A stretch of DNA of 64,000 bases from UBA830 sp002295635 (GCA_002295635.1 DBHK01000022.1:47400-111399), one strand, 5' to 3'. Positions 44,040 through 53,641 are shown, counted from the first letter of the stretch. The notes: a model not told the origin generated them from the letters alone. Made by a program: numbers and translations.

Positions 44040-44411
44040 TCAGGGAAGGTCGCCTCGTTCTTTCAAGTGTTCTAATCGCACAAACTCTAATGTTTTCATA
44101 TTTGTAGATGCAAGTTTGACCCGAGGGGCGTAACCCGCTTTGCGTGCTTCTTCCCAGCGCATCGCACAGAGACACCAGTGGTCGCCACTTTTTAGACCCT
44201 GGAACCCATACTCTGGTCGAGGTGTCATCAAATCATTTCCTCTACTCGCTGAAAACTCAAGGAACTGATCGTCAACAATAGCGCATACGGTATGAGTTCC
44301 ACCATCACGATCGCCACTGTTACAGCATCCGTCTCGATAGAAGCCCGTAACCGGATTTGTTCCACAAATTTTCAAATCTGTGCCGAGAACATTTTTTTGA
44401 ACTTTAGGCAT
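44040..44411 (-). CDS. DUF2237 family protein
   Basis: A 123-residue protein from MPKVQKNVLGTDL. It carries the conserved Cys-rich pattern of DUF2237: TGFYRDGCCNSG, HTVCAIV, RGNDLMTPRPEYGF and GDHWCLCAMRW. Function is unknown; the cysteines suggest metal or disulfide chemistry. The start at 44411 is preferred because the family begins close to NVLG; upstream Met codons at 44426 and 44450 are alternatives. It is convergent with the broken small gene. Confidence 0.85.
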   Translation of the reverse strand: MPKVQKNVLGTDLKICGTNPVTGFYRDGCCNSGDRDGGTHTVCAIVDDQFLEFSASRGNDLMTPRPEYGFQGLKSGDHWCLCAMRWEEARKAGYAPRVKLASTNMKTLEFVRLEHLKERGDLP

Positions 44412-44660
44412 AAGCACACTACCCATTTTATTACACTTACGTATGAACATCTCTTCGAGATCAAAGGGGGGTGTTCGAGGTAGTTGTTTCTAGGAATTCG
44501 TGATTCGCCTTCTGACGATGTAGAAGGGTGGAAGATTCTATGGTGGCTGGGGCAGTCCATTCCGCTTCTTTATCGACCTCGCATCAGGATCGATGGAAAG
44601 AGAACGATCACCGTATTTTGGATGCCGACCAATTAGTGACTTGAGGAGTAGCAGAACTCA

Positions 44661-45239
44661 ATGAGAGATCGTGTCTTTATAACGATCCATAGCTTGGCGA
44701 TTTTTGCGTCGGTGGTCTTAATAGCCGGATACGGTGTTGGAGCTGACGCCATTGCTGCTGATCAAAAACGGATAGTAGAGGTCTATCTCACCAATCAATT
44801 AGATGAAGAACGAGGCTTTTGCTTAGATATTAAAGGCCACAAAACAAGAGCGAAGATTGAAAGAGGGCTTCAGGCTCATACTTGCTACTCCTACCAAGGA
44901 AGCATCTCCGTTGATCAAGGATTTGATGCCACCGAATTAACTAAGAACAAATTTTTTCTCCCCGCATTTGATATTTGCATGGAAGCGGCGTTCAGAAATG
45001 GGCAGGCGAACCTGCGGCTAAGTCCATGCCGGAATGAGAAGTTGCAAGAATTTAAATTCCAATTTGCTGGAACAATTACGCCAGCGGGAAACAGAGAATT
45101 ATGTCTCACTGTGGCTGGAGGAAAATCAAGGAAGGGGGGAGGCGGCTCTCCCGTACATCTGATGAGAAACCTATCTCTTCAACCTTGCGGTGTCTCACTA
45201 AGCAATTTTCAACGCTGGGCTACTAGGGACACAGACTGA
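44661..45239 (+). CDS. Secreted protein with ricin-B-like (beta-trefoil) character
   Basis: A 192-residue protein with a signal peptide (hydrophobic segment about 10-30, likely cleavage after DAIAA). The mature part has six cysteines and features reminiscent of carbohydrate-binding beta-trefoils: GFCLDIKGH, then FDICMEAAF with LRLSPCRN, then RELCLTVAGG with LSLQPCG, i.e. three C-(L/M) motifs spaced as three lobes. GAGGAG precedes the ATG. No close family is recognised with certainty; a lectin-like role is inferred from the three-fold pattern. Confidence 0.55.
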   Translation: MRDRVFITIHSLAIFASVVLIAGYGVGADAIAADQKRIVEVYLTNQLDEERGFCLDIKGHKTRAKIERGLQAHTCYSYQGSISVDQGFDATELTKNKFFLPAFDICMEAAFRNGQANLRLSPCRNEKLQEFKFQFAGTITPAGNRELCLTVAGGKSRKGGGGSPVHLMRNLSLQPCGVSLSNFQRWATRDTD

Positions 45240-45369
45240 GTCCTTCGGGACCGATGACGGCGGTATTAACAAACGCTGTACCGAAGAAACGGCAGGATAG
45301 CCGGACTTTCGCGCCCGAACATCTAACTTTGTGGTCGAAAAGTTATTACGCATCTCTTGCACTAAGCGC

Positions 45370-46320
45370 TTACTGAGTTAAACGCTTCACATCAGTCCAA
45401 AAAATGCTCGCTGACTTTTCATTATATCCCTGCAAATTACCTCGCTTAACACAGTTCTTATATACCCATTTCTGCAAGTCAATCATACCAACGTTCTTTT
45501 CTGAAAGGCCTGTGGAACCGTCTCGTTTTTCCACATACATAAATACGTCTTTATCATAATTTATCGTGCAAGTCGGAATTATATGAGGAGCGTTAACTTT
45601 TCCTACGCTTTTGTATTTTGGACTCTCGAAATGGTGTGCTCCGTCGTAAATGAGCATCTCGACGTTTGGCATATCGTTCTTTTCTTTCATTTCCTGACAC
45701 GCGAATGCGGGCGTACTGTCATCTTGCAAACCATTCACCGTAAAAATATCAGCATTTTGTGATAAAGCAGGCCCGACCTTAGCGGGACAGGCTGCATTCA
45801 GCATAAAGATGTGAGTAATTAATCTGAGGGACGGCATGGCATTTATAACAGGCAATAACTGAGACGCCAGAATTGCCAGAGATCCAGTTGAACTTGCCAA
45901 AACAACTACTTTGTTTGGCGTTCCAAATTTCTCATTCGTGAATGCTAAAGTCTTTGCCAGATCTTGTGCAATCATCGCAGATGTATATGAGCGAGTAAAT
46001 TTCTTGGCAAACCTAGGCTCGGCACCATCTACAACAACGGTGCTAAATCCCATCGTTCGCATTTGCTTGGCGTAGTAAAACTCATCTTCCATATCAGGGG
46101 TACTGGACGGAAGAATAACTGCCAAACCTTTCGACTGAATGGCTTCTATTTGTTCGAACTTTAGAGAAATATCAATGTTCTTGCCCATATCACCAGACAA
46201 CATTGCAGCTATAGATATTGGACTGTTGACATTAATTTTGAATTCGCCATCCGCGGCGTTAGCCGCCACCGAAAAAATAAGCGACGATGTGATAGCCCAG
46301 AAAATTCTGAGTGTCGGCAT
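45370..46320 (-). CDS. Secreted alpha/beta-hydrolase-like (dienelactone hydrolase type) protein
   Basis: A 316-residue protein with a signal peptide (about 1-22, cleavage near AANAADG). The hydrolase fold is suggested by VVVLASSTGSLA (nucleophile-elbow position, ASSTG instead of GxSxG), the acid-like Asp in NGLQDDSTP and the His in YDGAHHFESP. The altered elbow leaves catalysis uncertain. Two cysteines follow NAAC and PTC. It is a lone minus-strand gene between the lectin-like gene and tRNA-Arg. Substrate is unknown. Confidence 0.6.
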   Translation of the reverse strand: MPTLRIFWAITSSLIFSVAANAADGEFKINVNSPISIAAMLSGDMGKNIDISLKFEQIEAIQSKGLAVILPSSTPDMEDEFYYAKQMRTMGFSTVVVDGAEPRFAKKFTRSYTSAMIAQDLAKTLAFTNEKFGTPNKVVVLASSTGSLAILASQLLPVINAMPSLRLITHIFMLNAACPAKVGPALSQNADIFTVNGLQDDSTPAFACQEMKEKNDMPNVEMLIYDGAHHFESPKYKSVGKVNAPHIIPTCTINYDKDVFMYVEKRDGSTGLSEKNVGMIDLQKWVYKNCVKRGNLQGYNEKSASIFWTDVKRLTQ

Positions 46321-46454
46321 TTATATCTCCGCAATTGAACCTGACTATGTCCGTAAATTCTAAGTCTAAAATTTAGCTCATCAAGCACTCCCCAACAGCT
46401 TCACCTAGAAAAGTTCTTGGATTCAATGGTGTAATCACTGTGTTCAAAAGAGAA

Positions 46455-46531
46455 TGGCGCACCCGACAGGATTCGAACCTGTGACCTCTGGCTTCGGAGG
46501 CCAGCGCTCTATCCAACTGAGCTACGGGTGC
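46455..46531 (-). tRNA. tRNA-Arg (anticodon CCG)
   Basis: The minus strand folds as a cloverleaf: acceptor GCACCCG / CGGGTGC, D arm GCTCAGTTGGATAGAGC, anticodon stem CTGGC / GCCAG around loop CTCCGAA (anticodon CCG), and T arm with GGTTCGAATCC. CCA is encoded (46455-46457 as TGG on plus). A perfect 12-bp palindrome, AACTGTACAGTT, directly abuts the 5' end at 46532-46543. Confidence 0.97.
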
Positions 46532-46642
46532 AACTGTACAGTTACGGTCGAGAGTAATAACCAACCCGAACCAGTCAGAACATAACGTGATCGTGTCGGT
46601 CCGGCAATTCTATGTTACGGGCTAATCTGTGTGTAGCCGAAT

Positions 46643-47695
46643 TTATATCCTCTCAGCGCCGTTGCACGGTTGCCGATGGGAACGTGATGTCTCAAGCGGA
46701 TCAGTACGGGGGTCAATGATATCGGAGTGAAGCGGACCGTCGGGTCTATTAGTGGTTAGGGAGATGAATATTTCTTCTAGGTCAGTATCGCGTGTTGATA
46801 GGTCGGTGATATGGAAACCGGCAACCCTCACAGCATCAAGAAGCTGCCCCATCTGTACTTGGCTAGGTGAAAACCGGATCAGGATGACCCGCTTTCCGGT
46901 GATCCTCGCCTCTATGCCGACCCGCTTTAAATCGTCGGGTAGGTTATCGATATCCCGGTCCACCGAGATGAGAGCCTCTTTTCGGTCTAGCCTCGCCAAT
47001 AATGCCGCGGTCGAGTCTTGGGCTACTATCTCGCCGTGATTGATGATAGCGATCTGATCGCACATTCCCTGTGCTTCTTCTAAATAATGGGTTGTGAGCA
47101 AGATAGTGGTGCCTGCGCGGTTTAACTCTCTCATGTATTCCCAGAGTGATTGACGCAGTTCTACATCCACTCCCGCGGTCGGTTCGTCGAGAACCACCAC
47201 TGGTGGTGAATGCACCAATGCCTTAGCGACCAGTAAGCGGCGACGCATGCCGCCAGACAGCGACCGCGCATAGACATCTGCTTTGTCTTCTAGGTCCAGC
47301 GCTTCGAAAATTTCTTGAGTTCGCCGCTGACTTTGGGGCACGCCATATAGCCCTGCCTGCAGTTCCATTGTTTCGCGCGGGGTAAAGAATGAATCCAGAT
47401 TGAGTTCCTGCGGAACTACGCCGATTGAGCCGCGCGCTCGGCGCATATCCTGTACTATATCCCAGCCATTAATCTGGGCGTTACCCGAAGTCTTAATTAC
47501 TAAGCCGGCAAGTATGTTAATGAGAGTTGATTTGCCCGCGCCATTCGGTCCTAGTAATCCGAATATTGCTCCCCGTGGAACCGATAAGTTGATTGATTTA
47601 AGAGCTTCGTTAAGCACTCCGTTCTTGCCCGCGTAAGTTTTATAGAGGCTGTTTACTTCAATAGCAGCATCATCCGGATGGCGAGATTCAATCAT
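46643..47695 (-). CDS. ABC transporter ATP-binding protein (ABC-2/drug-export type)
   Basis: A 350-residue ATPase from MIESRHPDD. Walker A is GPNGAGKSTL, the signature is LSGGMRRR, Walker B is VVVLDEPTAGVD and the switch His is in LLTTHYLEEAQ. A C-terminal extension (about 245-320) resembles the regulatory tail of ABC-2 exporter ATPases. Unlike the 21-22.7 kb pair, no permease gene is adjacent, so its partner lies elsewhere. The start at 47695 was preferred to upstream 47797 because homologs begin close to the first strand. Confidence 0.85.
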   Translation of the reverse strand: MIESRHPDDAAIEVNSLYKTYAGKNGVLNEALKSINLSVPRGAIFGLLGPNGAGKSTLINILAGLVIKTSGNAQINGWDIVQDMRRARGSIGVVPQELNLDSFFTPRETMELQAGLYGVPQSQRRTQEIFEALDLEDKADVYARSLSGGMRRRLLVAKALVHSPPVVVLDEPTAGVDVELRQSLWEYMRELNRAGTTILLTTHYLEEAQGMCDQIAIINHGEIVAQDSTAALLARLDRKEALISVDRDIDNLPDDLKRVGIEARITGKRVILIRFSPSQVQMGQLLDAVRVAGFHITDLSTRDTDLEEIFISLTTNRPDGPLHSDIIDPRTDPLETSRSHRQPCNGAERI

Positions 47696-47814
47696 AAAAT
47701 TCCATTTGGCTATCGGGTAGTTGTGAACTCGGGTAATATACACTTCTTTCGCGGATCGGCCCTTTTGGGTATCATCAGATCCAGTTAAAAAATCCACTGA
47801 GAGGCGACACGGCT

Positions 47815-48003
47815 ATGGCGCTAATGCCACCCACCCCCGAGATCGTTGAAGTCGAAACTGTCAATGTTTCATGTGACGGCGGCGGCGGCACGTTAGGGCA
47901 TCCTAAGGTCTATCTCACCTTGGTTGATGGACAGGTCGAGTGCCCCTACTGCGACGCAAGGTTTATTCTCAAATCCGGCATCGCGCAAACCTACGAGCAT
48001 TAG
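47815..48003 (+). CDS. Small zinc-finger (CHCC type) protein
   Basis: A 62-residue protein with VSCDGGGGTLGHPKVYL followed by CPYCDARF, giving the Cys-x-His-CxxC arrangement of the CHCC zinc-finger family. That family includes the complex I accessory subunit NDUFS6, and alphaproteobacterial members are thought to be its relatives; a role in complex I is inference. It is divergent from the ABC ATPase and convergent with infC. Confidence 0.85.
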   Translation: MALMPPTPEIVEVETVNVSCDGGGGTLGHPKVYLTLVDGQVECPYCDARFILKSGIAQTYEH

Positions 48004-48097
48004 GAAAATAACTGCGACGCAAGGGCTTAGGTCTAGTCATTATTTGAGGTTCGATCCCATCGTGCGTCCGGATGCTGTCCTCTGATAGCAAAGGATT

Positions 48098-48616
48098 TTA
48101 CTTAGGAGATAGAACCATCACCATCTGCCGGCCTTCCATTTTCGGGAATTGTTCTATTTTGCTCATTTGTTCTAGATCGTCGCGCACTCGGTGGAGTACG
48201 TCGAGCCCGAGATTTTGGTGAGCCATCTCTCGACCGCGGAACCGCATCGTGACTTTCACCTTATCTCCGTCATTAAGGAATTTTACCATTGAGCGCATTT
48301 TCACATCATAATCATGGATATCAATATTGGGCCGTAGTTTTATCTCTTTAACGTCAATAGTTTTTTGTTTCTTACGGGCTTCGTTCTTTTTTTTCTGTTC
48401 CTCGTATTTGAACTTGCCGTAATCCATGATTTTGCAGACCGGCGGGTTTGCATTGTCTGCAACAATAACGAGGTCGAGGCCAAGAACCACCGCACGATCT
48501 AGAGCATCGTCACGGGATACGACGCCAATCTGTTCCCCTTCGGCACCAATAAGTCGGACCTCTGCTTCCTGTATCATTTCATTGATTGGCCGCTCGTCTC
48601 TTACCGGCGGCTCCAT
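48098..48616 (-). CDS. infC: Translation initiation factor IF-3
   Basis: Binds the 30S subunit and checks start-codon and initiator tRNA selection. The 172-residue sequence has RDERPINEMIQ near the start, the N-domain, the Lys/Glu linker (KYEEQKKKNEARKKQ) and the C-domain with FRGREMAHQNLG. It lies 94 bases downstream of thrS on the same strand, the order common to bacteria, though the intervening rpmI-rplT genes seen in some lineages are absent here. An ATG start is used, unlike the AUU of E. coli. Confidence 0.96.
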   Translation of the reverse strand: MEPPVRDERPINEMIQEAEVRLIGAEGEQIGVVSRDDALDRAVVLGLDLVIVADNANPPVCKIMDYGKFKYEEQKKKNEARKKQKTIDVKEIKLRPNIDIHDYDVKMRSMVKFLNDGDKVKVTMRFRGREMAHQNLGLDVLHRVRDDLEQMSKIEQFPKMEGRQMVMVLSPK

Positions 48617-48710
48617 ACTTGTATGTCGTACGATCGAATTTCTCCTCTAATCGTTCTCGTTTAACGCCCTAACCTGTCAAGCTCACCTTCGTAGCATTTT
48701 ATTCTAACCC

Positions 48711-50633
48711 TTAGGCCAATGGTGATTGACATTCCTTCGCAAGTCTAGCGACGGCCTCGTTTAGCGCAAGAAATTCTTGTTCCTTGCTGCCTAAACGCCG
48801 GATAGCTACCTTGCGATCCTCGACTTCCCGTTGACCGACCACCAGCATCACCGGTACCTTGGCGTGGCTGTGCTCACGGACCTTATAGTTGATTTTTTCA
48901 TTACGGATATCGAGTTCCGCCCTAATACCTGCGGCATCCAAGGCATTCCTTACCTCGACGGCATAGGCATCGGAATCCGATGTGATCGTAGCTACGACAG
49001 CCTGAACAGGTGTTATCCAAAGGGGCATGCGACCCGCATAATTTTCGATTAGGATGCCGATGAACCGTTCGAAAGAGCCTAAGATGGCTCGGTGTAACAT
49101 CACAGGACGGTGTTTCTCCCCATCCATTCCGATATACGATGCGTCAAGCCGTTCGGGTAGAACAAAATCCACTTGTAGTGTTCCACACTGCCAATCTCTG
49201 CCGATAGCATCTCGCAGCACGAATTCCAGTTTGGGTCCGTAAAAAGCGCCTTCGCCGGGGTTTAGAGAATATTCTAGGCCGGATGATTCGACTGCGTTAG
49301 TAAGTGCTGCCTCGGCGCGATCCCAAACACCATCTTCGCCGGCACGCACTTCCGGCCGGTCTGCGAACTTCACCATAACGTCGTTGAAGCCACAATCCTT
49401 GTAAACGCTTAATAGTAATTCACAAAATGCTTCCGTTTCAGATGTAATTTGATCTTCGGAGCAGAAAATATGGGCGTCGTCCTGAGTGAACGCGCGCACT
49501 CGCATTAGCCCGTGCAGCGCTCCCGATGGTTCATAACGGTGACACGAACCAAACTCGGCCATCCGCAGGGGTAGATCACGGTAGCTAGTGATGCCTTGGC
49601 GAAATATCTGGACATGTCCTGGGCAATTCATAGGCTTTAGCGCAAAAATACGGTCGTCCTCAGTTTCGGCCGTGAACATGTGCTCGCGGAACTTATCCCA
49701 GTGGCCGGATGACTCCCACAACCCACGGTCAATCAGCTGTGGCGTCTTGACCTCAACATAGCCGGCCTCATCCAATCTCGCCCGGATGTATGTCTCAAGA
49801 GTACGGTATAGCCTCCAACCTTTAGGATGCCAGAATACGCTGCCAATAGCCTCTTCCTGAAAATGGAAAAGCTCCATCTCTCGGCCAAGGCGCCGGTGAT
49901 CTCTCTTCTCGGCTTCCTCCAGCATGTATAGATGGGCTTTTAACTCCTTTTCATCGCGCCAAGCTGTGCCATAAATTCGCTGCAGCATCTCGTTACGAGA
50001 ATCACCGCGCCAGTATGCTCCCGCCAACTTCTGTAGCTTGAACCCCTTACCAACATGTCCGGTAGACGGCATATGGGGACCGCGACAAAGATCTTTCCAT
50101 CGACCTTGTCGGTAGACCGATATGATTTCCCCGTCAGGAATACTCTCGATCAGTTCGGCCTTATATTTCTCGCCGATGCCCTTAAAATGTTTTACAGCCT
50201 CGCTTCGGTCCCATTCTTCACGCACGAAAGCATCGTCTCGTTGGATAATTTCATGCATTCGGGTCTCGATCTTCTCCAGATCATCGGGAGTGAACGTTTC
50301 TTCGCGGGCAAAATCATAATAGAAACCGTTCTCGATCGCTGGGCCGATTGTGACTTGTGTGCCGGGATAAAGTTCTTGAACTGCCTCGGCCATAACGTGA
50401 GCTGCATCGTGGCGAATTAGATTCAGTGCTTCATTGGACTTGCGGGTGATAATTTCTACATCACTGTCATGGTCAATTTCGCGTTCAAGATCAACGACTT
50501 CTCCATTTAGTTTGATGGCAATCGCAGCCTTCGCTAATCCCGGACCTATTTCCGCTGCGAGCCGGGTGCCGCTGACTGACCCATCAAATTGTCTTACGCT
50601 GCCGTCCGGCAACGTTATAGAAACAATGCTCAT
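48711..50633 (-). CDS. thrS: Threonyl-tRNA synthetase
   Basis: Class II synthetase, 640 residues. It has the TGS domain (VSITLPDGSVRQF), the editing domain with HDAAHVMAEA and the zinc-like HxxxH, then the catalytic core with the CPGHVQIFRQG region, class II motif 2 (FGSCHRYEPSGALHGLMRVRAFTQDD region) and motif 3 (LHRAILGSFERFIGIL). The start at 50633 was chosen because the TGS strand begins there; the longer frame to 50714 has no support. infC follows on the same strand. Confidence 0.97.
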   Translation of the reverse strand: MSIVSITLPDGSVRQFDGSVSGTRLAAEIGPGLAKAAIAIKLNGEVVDLEREIDHDSDVEIITRKSNEALNLIRHDAAHVMAEAVQELYPGTQVTIGPAIENGFYYDFAREETFTPDDLEKIETRMHEIIQRDDAFVREEWDRSEAVKHFKGIGEKYKAELIESIPDGEIISVYRQGRWKDLCRGPHMPSTGHVGKGFKLQKLAGAYWRGDSRNEMLQRIYGTAWRDEKELKAHLYMLEEAEKRDHRRLGREMELFHFQEEAIGSVFWHPKGWRLYRTLETYIRARLDEAGYVEVKTPQLIDRGLWESSGHWDKFREHMFTAETEDDRIFALKPMNCPGHVQIFRQGITSYRDLPLRMAEFGSCHRYEPSGALHGLMRVRAFTQDDAHIFCSEDQITSETEAFCELLLSVYKDCGFNDVMVKFADRPEVRAGEDGVWDRAEAALTNAVESSGLEYSLNPGEGAFYGPKLEFVLRDAIGRDWQCGTLQVDFVLPERLDASYIGMDGEKHRPVMLHRAILGSFERFIGILIENYAGRMPLWITPVQAVVATITSDSDAYAVEVRNALDAAGIRAELDIRNEKINYKVREHSHAKVPVMLVVGQREVEDRKVAIRRLGSKEQEFLALNEAVARLAKECQSPLA

Positions 50634-50676
50634 GATGATTTTATAGGATCCACGAGTAAACCATAGAGCCGGGCAT

Positions 50677-51606
50677 TTAAAGCAATCTTGACGCCTCGGC
50701 AACCTTTGAGACACTGAGATCCCTGAGATTTTCGCACCTCAGGATAGTAACATCTTTGCCTCGGGGTGCCGAGATATCTGGGTTAGACGCGTTCGAAAAA
50801 AGTACCACACTTGGACAGCCACAAATTGCAGCAATGTGTGCTGGTCCGGTGTCGTTGCCAATAGCGCTGACCGCGTGGCGCGACAATTCCGCGATATCCG
50901 CGAACGAGGTCTCGCCGGCGATCGATCTAGCGTTGTTATCGGCGGCAATATCTGCCGCGAGTTGTATCTCGTCCTGCCCGCCGATCACGATTGGTAAGAT
51001 ACCTTTTTCGGATATCGAGGCGGCAATTTCGCGATATGAGGCAGCTGGCCAGCGTTTTTCCGGCCGGTGTGCGGCGCCTCCCGGGATAAGAAGCACGTAA
51101 TTGTCTGGGAGGGAAAAGCGCGATACGTCCGACGTTAGCCAAGATAGATCAGGAAAAGGTGTTTCCGGTATCCCTGCCATTGCTAATTGGTCTGCCTGGC
51201 GCTCGATAGTATGCATGTTGTTGCGGTTATTATTGCAATGAGGATGCGATGCGCCAAATGCAACGCCTGACCATTCCGGGCGGAAAAAGCTTCGCATCAG
51301 TTGGAAATACCAAGCCGATCGACTAGATGTTTGTAGATCGTAGACACGGGTAAACCGCGCGCCACGAAGCTGTCGTCGTAACCTTTGTATCGCAATTATG
51401 TTGATACTTGACGGACGATCATCGATCCAAACATCGTCGAACAAATTGGATGCTCGGCCGATCTCCGCAAAAGGTTCGGTGGTTAGAAGTACGATCTCGT
51501 CATTTGGATGTGCCGCACGGATTGCATAGAATGGCCCCGTGGCTAAAATAAAATCGCCTAAGGCCCCAAGCTTTATGACTAGAATCCGCTTTCTAGATTT
51601 TTTCAT
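50677..51606 (-). CDS. Glycosyltransferase family 9 (heptosyltransferase-like)
   Basis: Inverting GT-B transferase of the kind that adds ADP-heptose to lipopolysaccharide inner core. The N-terminus VIKLGALGDFILATGPF has the family's KxGxLGD loop, and the C-terminal half has GGAAHRPEKRWPA (about 167-179) and GNDTGPAHIAAICG (about 242-255), the conserved sugar-nucleotide site. Length is 309. With gmhA and hldE in the window, heptose is a plausible donor. It precedes thrS on the same strand. Confidence 0.9.
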   Translation of the reverse strand: MKKSRKRILVIKLGALGDFILATGPFYAIRAAHPNDEIVLLTTEPFAEIGRASNLFDDVWIDDRPSSINIIAIQRLRRQLRGARFTRVYDLQTSSRSAWYFQLMRSFFRPEWSGVAFGASHPHCNNNRNNMHTIERQADQLAMAGIPETPFPDLSWLTSDVSRFSLPDNYVLLIPGGAAHRPEKRWPAASYREIAASISEKGILPIVIGGQDEIQLAADIAADNNARSIAGETSFADIAELSRHAVSAIGNDTGPAHIAAICGCPSVVLFSNASNPDISAPRGKDVTILRCENLRDLSVSKVAEASRLL

Positions 51607-51651
51607 CGGATTTTATATAGTAATGGGCTGATTTGATTATCGAATAGTAAT

Positions 51652-52839
51652 TCATTTGTTTAAGAGTTCTTCGTAAACAGCCAGCGTCGCGGCACACATC
51701 TGGGGCTTCGTGAATTTTTCATGAATATGAGAAATGGCGCGCCGTGCAACAGCTTCGCGCTCATCTCCTGTCATCGCAAGCGCGGTTTGCAGAGCTAGAG
51801 CTAATGCACCGGCGTCATTGGGTGGAACAAGCCAACCGGTTTCACTTGCGATGACGGTTTCGCGCGCCCCCCCGTGATCGCTGGCGATAACTGGTCGTCC
51901 CATTGCTTGTGCTTCCGCGGCGACGCGGCCGAATGCCTCCGGATCGGTTGAGGCAGATACTACTACATCTGCCAGCATGTAGGCCGCGGCCATATCCCGG
52001 CACGGCCCTGTTAGGTGAATGATTCCCTCTGCACCACTGCGGCCGATCTGTGCTTCCAACTCAGCCCGGTAACCGCTTCGGCCATGGCTATCACCGACGA
52101 GCAGTACACGCACATCATTCCTTTCCAGTTGCCTTGCGGCTTCGATTAGTACGCTATGCCCTTTCCAGCGGGTGAGGCGGCCCGGTAACATGATCACCGG
52201 TGCTTCGTCGGGTAGCCGCCAATTCCGCGATAATTGTATCATCCGTTCGGCTGAAACAGCAGCCGGATTAAACTCATCCAAGTCCACCCCGCGCGGAATT
52301 ATCCGGATACGCCCCTCGGGTACATCGTATACCTCGGAAAGATGACGGCCGATAAATTCGGAAATAGCGATCACGCGGTCACCCCGTGCCATTATGGCAT
52401 TATATGCTTTCTTAGGCGGATTATTGAATTTGTATCTACCATGGAAGGTAGTCATGAAGGGTACATTTGCCCGCAGAGCTGCTGGTCGGGCACTCCATGC
52501 TGGAGCCCGGCTCCGCGCGTGGACCAAACCAACATTCTTTTCTGTGATAATTTTAGTAAGCGCTCCTATATTTCTGCGCATCGTGAGCGGATTTTTGCTA
52601 TCCAAGGGCAAAATTACATGCTCTCCGCCAGCCCGTTCTATCTCGGACACCAAATGGCCACCCGCAGATACCACCACAGCTCGGCGCCCTGCTGCTGTCA
52701 ATGCAGCAGTAATATCAACCGTGCCCCGCTCGACGCCCCCGATTTCGAGGCGCGGTAGTACTTGCATAACCGCCGGCGCTTTCGCATCCCGCGCCAGGAC
52801 GTTATGACTTGAGAGTATTTTCGTGTCCCCGGATATCAT
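51652..52839 (-). CDS. Glycosyltransferase family 4
   Basis: Retaining GT-B transferase, 395 residues. It shows the N-terminal acceptor loop EIGGVERGTVDI, the donor-site GRLTRWKGHSVLI and the C-terminal E-x7-E-type segment ASTDPEAFGRVAAEAQAMG. It probably builds lipopolysaccharide or another surface glycan; donor and linkage are unknown. It is 45 bases before the GT9 gene on the same strand and divergent from the hydrolase gene by only 18 bases, so the two promoters overlap. Confidence 0.9.
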   Translation of the reverse strand: MISGDTKILSSHNVLARDAKAPAVMQVLPRLEIGGVERGTVDITAALTAAGRRAVVVSAGGHLVSEIERAGGEHVILPLDSKNPLTMRRNIGALTKIITEKNVGLVHARSRAPAWSARPAALRANVPFMTTFHGRYKFNNPPKKAYNAIMARGDRVIAISEFIGRHLSEVYDVPEGRIRIIPRGVDLDEFNPAAVSAERMIQLSRNWRLPDEAPVIMLPGRLTRWKGHSVLIEAARQLERNDVRVLLVGDSHGRSGYRAELEAQIGRSGAEGIIHLTGPCRDMAAAYMLADVVVSASTDPEAFGRVAAEAQAMGRPVIASDHGGARETVIASETGWLVPPNDAGALALALQTALAMTGDEREAVARRAISHIHEKFTKPQMCAATLAVYEELLNK

Positions 52840-52857
52840 GAAAGGTGTCGAAAACCC

Positions 52858-53625
52858 ATGAGTGAAATGATAGAACGACCGCCCGAGATCCTACCACGAG
52901 AAGACGGCACTACAATCGCCTACCGACAGATTGACGGCAAGGCTCCCAGAATAGTGTTTCTGGGGGGCTTGATGTCTGACATGCAAGGTACCAAGGCGAT
53001 TAATCTTGAGAACTATTGCCGTGCCGCCGGATGCGGATTTACACGACTAGACTATAGCGGCCACGGCGAGTCGTCAGGTGAGTTTAGAGACGGTACCATC
53101 AGTGACTGGTTGGCCGACGTTCTTGCGGTAATAGATCAATGTACGGATGGACCCCTGGTGTTGGTCGGTTCGTCTATGGGTGGTTGGATTATGTTGCTAA
53201 CTGCTCTAGCCCGACCGGACCGGGTAGTTGGTTTGATCGGAATAGCAGCTGCGCCGGATTTCACCCGCGATCTTATGTGGGGAAAGTTTAATGAAGAAGT
53301 TAAAAACACGTTGATCAGGGATGGAGTCTATTATGCACCTTCGGAATCCGGAGATGAGCCATACATCATTACGATGAAACTAATTGAGGATGGACGAGAC
53401 CATTTACTGCTAGATAAATCGATTCCACTGAATTGTTCGGTGCGCCTATTACACGGTATGCGCGATGAATCTGTGCCATGGATGACAAGTGCTCGGCTCG
53501 CCGAAAAAATATCCTCGGAGGACGTAAAGATTTTTCTAGTAAAGGATGGTGATCACCGTTTGTCTCGTGATCAGGACATTGTTTATCTGACGTCTATTCT
53601 AGAAGAATTACTGGATGGAGTTTGA
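52858..53625 (+). CDS. Alpha/beta hydrolase
   Basis: A 255-residue cytoplasmic hydrolase. The nucleophile elbow is VGSSMGGWI (GxSxG with Ser near 97), the oxyanion region is FLGGLMSDMQGTKA, the acid is probably Asp in LLHGMRDESVPW, and the His is in KDGDHRLSRD. No signal peptide is seen. Substrate is unknown. It sits divergently beside the glycosyltransferases and ends 16 bases before a convergent reductase gene. Confidence 0.88.
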   Translation: MSEMIERPPEILPREDGTTIAYRQIDGKAPRIVFLGGLMSDMQGTKAINLENYCRAAGCGFTRLDYSGHGESSGEFRDGTISDWLADVLAVIDQCTDGPLVLVGSSMGGWIMLLTALARPDRVVGLIGIAAAPDFTRDLMWGKFNEEVKNTLIRDGVYYAPSESGDEPYIITMKLIEDGRDHLLLDKSIPLNCSVRLLHGMRDESVPWMTSARLAEKISSEDVKIFLVKDGDHRLSRDQDIVYLTSILEELLDGV

Positions 53626-53641
53626 ACGGCGCCTACAATGA

